From Planctomycetota bacterium (lineage in GTDB: Bacteria; Planctomycetota; Planctomycetia; Pirellulales; Pirellulaceae): a DNA stretch of 32,538 nucleotides. The notes beneath the pieces were generated by a model. It saw nothing but the letters and a program-made list of their open reading frames with translations. It was not told the DNA's origin and ran no database searches. The position numbers and the translations under genes are program-made. Every line of letters starts with the position of its first letter. The stretch's first letter is position 1. This document shows, in pieces, positions 30,430 to 32,538 of this stretch. The stretch spans positions 1 through 32,538 of the forward strand of contig CAUJKA010000206.1 of NCBI GenBank assembly GCA_963204965.1, written 5' to 3'.

Positions 30430-32538
30430 CTAGAGCATCTCCGACTCCGTCGATGCCTGGTGCGAAGCGGCTAACATAAGGTAAAGCGCTGGAACGACAA
30501 ACAACGTGAAAAACGTGCCGATCAACATTCCCGCTACAAGCACAATACCGATACTGTTTCTGGCCATGGCCCCTGGACCTTCCACGATCACCAGCGGGAA
30601 GTGCCCCAGAACGGTCGCTGCCGAAGTAATAAGAACAGGTCTGAGCCGCGTTTTCGACGCCTCCATGATGGCCTCAAGTTTCGCGTGTCCATGCTCCTGC
30701 AAGTGATTGGCAAATTCGACAATCAAAATTCCGTTCTTGGCCACCAACCCAACGAGCGTAATCAATCCAACTTGCGAGTAGATATTGATTGTTGTCAGTC
30801 CCACAAAGGTCAGCGCCAATGCTCCAGAGATCGCCAGTGGTACTGAGCCCAGGAGAACGATCAGCGGATCGCGGAATGAGTGGAATTGGGCCGACAACAC
30901 TAAGTAAATCAGCACTAAGGCAAACCCGAGTGTAACAGTCAGCGATGATGACTCGTTACGAAGTTGCCGAGATTCTCCGCCATAGTCGATCGACACTTGA
31001 TCGCCAGCTACTTCGCGAATGATCTCCTCCATCTTGCTCAAGCACATCTCTTTCGTCAGCATGGGAATCGGCAGCGGTTCTCCGAAAATCTGAATGGCTG
31101 ATTGTTGTTGGAACCGCTTGAGCGATCGTGGCGCTGTAGTGGGTTCGATGGAGGCAAAGCTCGAAACTGGAATAAGCTCGCCGCTAGGTGAGCGGATCTT
31201 CAAGTTCATCAGCGACGAGAAACTCTTGCGGTCTTCTGCTGCCAGTTGCGGAATGACTTGGTAGGATCGATTGAAGTAGTTGAAGCGATTCACATAACCA
31301 CCGCCAAGCAACACGCCAAGCTCTTGAGCCACACTCGCCAAGTCCATCCCCAGGTCAGCGACCCTTTCACGGTCGACAATCACTCGAGCTTGCGGCAAAT
31401 CAAACTTCAAGCTAGTGTTGGCAAACATAAACATCTGTGTCTTCATCGCTCGTTGAACAACCTCTTGAGCAATTACGACAAGTTCCTCGGGCGGTAATTC
31501 GCTCTTGAGCAGAATCTCAACGCCGTAATTGCCCGCACCGGGAAGTGGTGGAATGACTACGGGAAATGCTTCCAGTCCCGAACTCTGAGAAGCAATTCCC
31601 ATAACATCAGGTAGCATTGCTGTTGTTGTTCGATCGCGATCTTTGAAGTCCTTGGTGATGACTCCACCAAATCCACCCGAAGCACTTGCCAGAGCCCACA
31701 TGTAACTGGTCTCTGGTAATTGGCCAAACTCGCCTGCTAACTTGAGCGTTGATTTTGTCGATGCCTCCAAAGTTGAATCGGGTGCTGCTTGTAACATCAC
31801 GGCGATGGCGCTTTGATCTTCGGCCGGCGCAAGTTCCTTACCGGAGAACATGTACAGCGGAGCCGCGGCGAAAGCGATCAACATCGTTCCAGCAAAGATC
31901 CCGTAACGTGCTTGAAGAGTGACTGTTAGTACTTTGCCGTACAAGTTCTTGAGGGATTCAAAGCGGTTGTTCACAAACCGAGTTAAGAAGCTCTCTTTGC
32001 CGGCTGGTTTGATCATGTAGGCACTCATAATCGGCGACAGCGTCACAGCCACAATCCCTGAAACAAGAACTGCAGAAGCCAGGGTAAAAGCAAACTCTTT
32101 GAAGAGCATGCCTGTTAGTCCGCTTTGGATACCAATTGGCGCATACACCGTGGCCAGAGTAATGGTCATGGCAATGATTGGTCCCACCAACTCGCGAGCG
32201 CCAAGCAAGGCCGCTTCGATTCTTCGTTTGCCTTCTAAGACGTGTCGCTGAATGTTCTCTACAACTACGATCGCGTCGTCCACAACCAGCCCCACGGAAA
32301 GTACAATCGCCAGCAGGGTCAGAAGGTTGAGCGAGAAATCCATCATTCGCATGATCAAGATGGCACCGATTAGAGACACCGGCATCGCAATCAAAGGAAC
32401 GATGGCTGTTCGCAACGAGCCCATGAAAAGGAAGACCACGACACCCACGATCAAGATTGTTTCGAATAGAGTCTTGGTGATTTCGCTGATCGCATTCTCC
32501 ATAAACTTGGTAGCGTCGAAGGCGAGTTGCATATCGAT
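30430..32538 (-). CDS. RND-type efflux transporter (AcrB/HAE-like), 5' end cut by window edge
   Basis: 702 codons of the inner-membrane pump subunit of a tripartite efflux system; roughly the first 300 residues lie outside the window. The part seen begins in the porter domain just before transmembrane helix 2 (ISEITKTLFETILIVGVVVFLFMGSLRTAIVPLIA). The proton-relay aspartate pair in helix 4 is present (VGLVVDDAIVVVENIQRH), as in multidrug HAE-type pumps. After the second porter/docking half come the last six helices (for example LGFALVLIYLVLSAQFHSF, GLVAKNGILIVEFAN, GIVLVAGMLIGTFFTLFVVPALYLML). The frame continues to base 32538 without a start; the first ATG in view is internal. Partner fusion protein not in the window. 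Confidence 0.94.
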   Translation of the reverse strand: MDMQLAFDATKFMENAISEITKTLFETILIVGVVVFLFMGSLRTAIVPLIAMPVSLIGAILIMRMMDFSLNLLTLLAIVLSVGLVVDDAIVVVENIQRHVLEGKRRIEAALLGARELVGPIIAMTITLATVYAPIGIQSGLTGMLFKEFAFTLASAVLVSGIVAVTLSPIMSAYMIKPAGKESFLTRFVNNRFESLKNLYGKVLTVTLQARYGIFAGTMLIAFAAAPLYMFSGKELAPAEDQSAIAVMLQAAPDSTLEASTKSTLKLAGEFGQLPETSYMWALASASGGFGGVITKDFKDRDRTTTAMLPDVMGIASQSSGLEAFPVVIPPLPGAGNYGVEILLKSELPPEELVVIAQEVVQRAMKTQMFMFANTSLKFDLPQARVIVDRERVADLGMDLASVAQELGVLLGGGYVNRFNYFNRSYQVIPQLAAEDRKSFSSLMNLKIRSPSGELIPVSSFASIEPTTAPRSLKRFQQQSAIQIFGEPLPIPMLTKEMCLSKMEEIIREVAGDQVSIDYGGESRQLRNESSSLTVTLGFALVLIYLVLSAQFHSFRDPLIVLLGSVPLAISGALALTFVGLTTINIYSQVGLITLVGLVAKNGILIVEFANHLQEHGHAKLEAIMEASKTRLRPVLITSAATVLGHFPLVIVEGPGAMARNSIGIVLVAGMLIGTFFTLFVVPALYLMLAASHQASTESEML

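Overview
The window looks like a piece of a planctomycete chromosome, most likely from the Pirellulales/Pirellulaceae. The evidence is the combination of families: a Tat-type DUF1501 protein paired with a DUF1800 protein, a DUF1559 protein pair, a secreted sulfatase, a Tat-exported Gfo/Idh/MocA oxidoreductase, and a BlaI/M56 pair whose sensor carries carboxypeptidase-regulatory-like repeats. These families are heavily expanded in planctomycetes. Moderate GC, loosely packed genes and many short palindromic intergenic elements fit the same group. The genus cannot be told from the sequence alone.

Layout. 1-1313 (-): 5' part of the primary sigma factor gene, cut by the left edge. 1314-2225: long intergenic stretch with a repeated motif and a possible 13-codon leader ORF. 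2226-2768 (+): zinc-ribbon membrane protein. 2840-3622 (-): SAM methyltransferase. 3723-5199 (+): tight cluster DinB-like, LapA-like, nitroreductase. 5415-7142 (+): TolC/CzcC-like outer-membrane lipoprotein. 7304-9360 (+): sulfatase, then a RidA-family protein, flanked by inverted copies of an intergenic palindromic repeat. 9361-9642: cluster of strong palindromes. 9643-11403 (-): tandem DUF1559-like paralogues. 11550-12695 (+): SGNH/GDSL esterase. 13040-13795 (+): outer-membrane beta-barrel candidate, followed by a terminator. 13910-14560 (-): endonuclease III. 14704-16248 (+): Gfo/Idh/MocA oxidoreductase.

16377-22820 (-) is the most interesting block. It reads, in transcription order, BlaI-type repressor, large M56 (BlaR1-like) metalloprotease with a rebuilt C-terminal sensor, DUF1800, DUF1501. 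In front of it is a -35/-10 promoter overlapped by two abutting 16-bp dyads, the first perfect. I read this as a self-regulated, proteolysis-switched unit controlling a DUF1800/DUF1501 pair.

The right part holds a fatty-acid desaturase (+) whose 3' end overlaps the convergent RNase III gene (-), then a membrane-anchored flavin/[2Fe-2S] reductase (+) that could supply electrons to a desaturase. A minus-strand series follows: RibBA, a DusB-like tRNA-dihydrouridine synthase and a LOG-family protein. An RND efflux permease is cut by the right edge.

No CRISPR array, transposase, rRNA or tRNA was recognised. Most of the window is ordinary chromosome. The unusual parts are the BlaI/M56/DUF1800/DUF1501 unit with its operators, the palindromic intergenic repeats, the pilin-like DUF1559 pair without a prepilin motif, the atypical endonuclease III cysteine pattern and the atypical desaturase histidine box.
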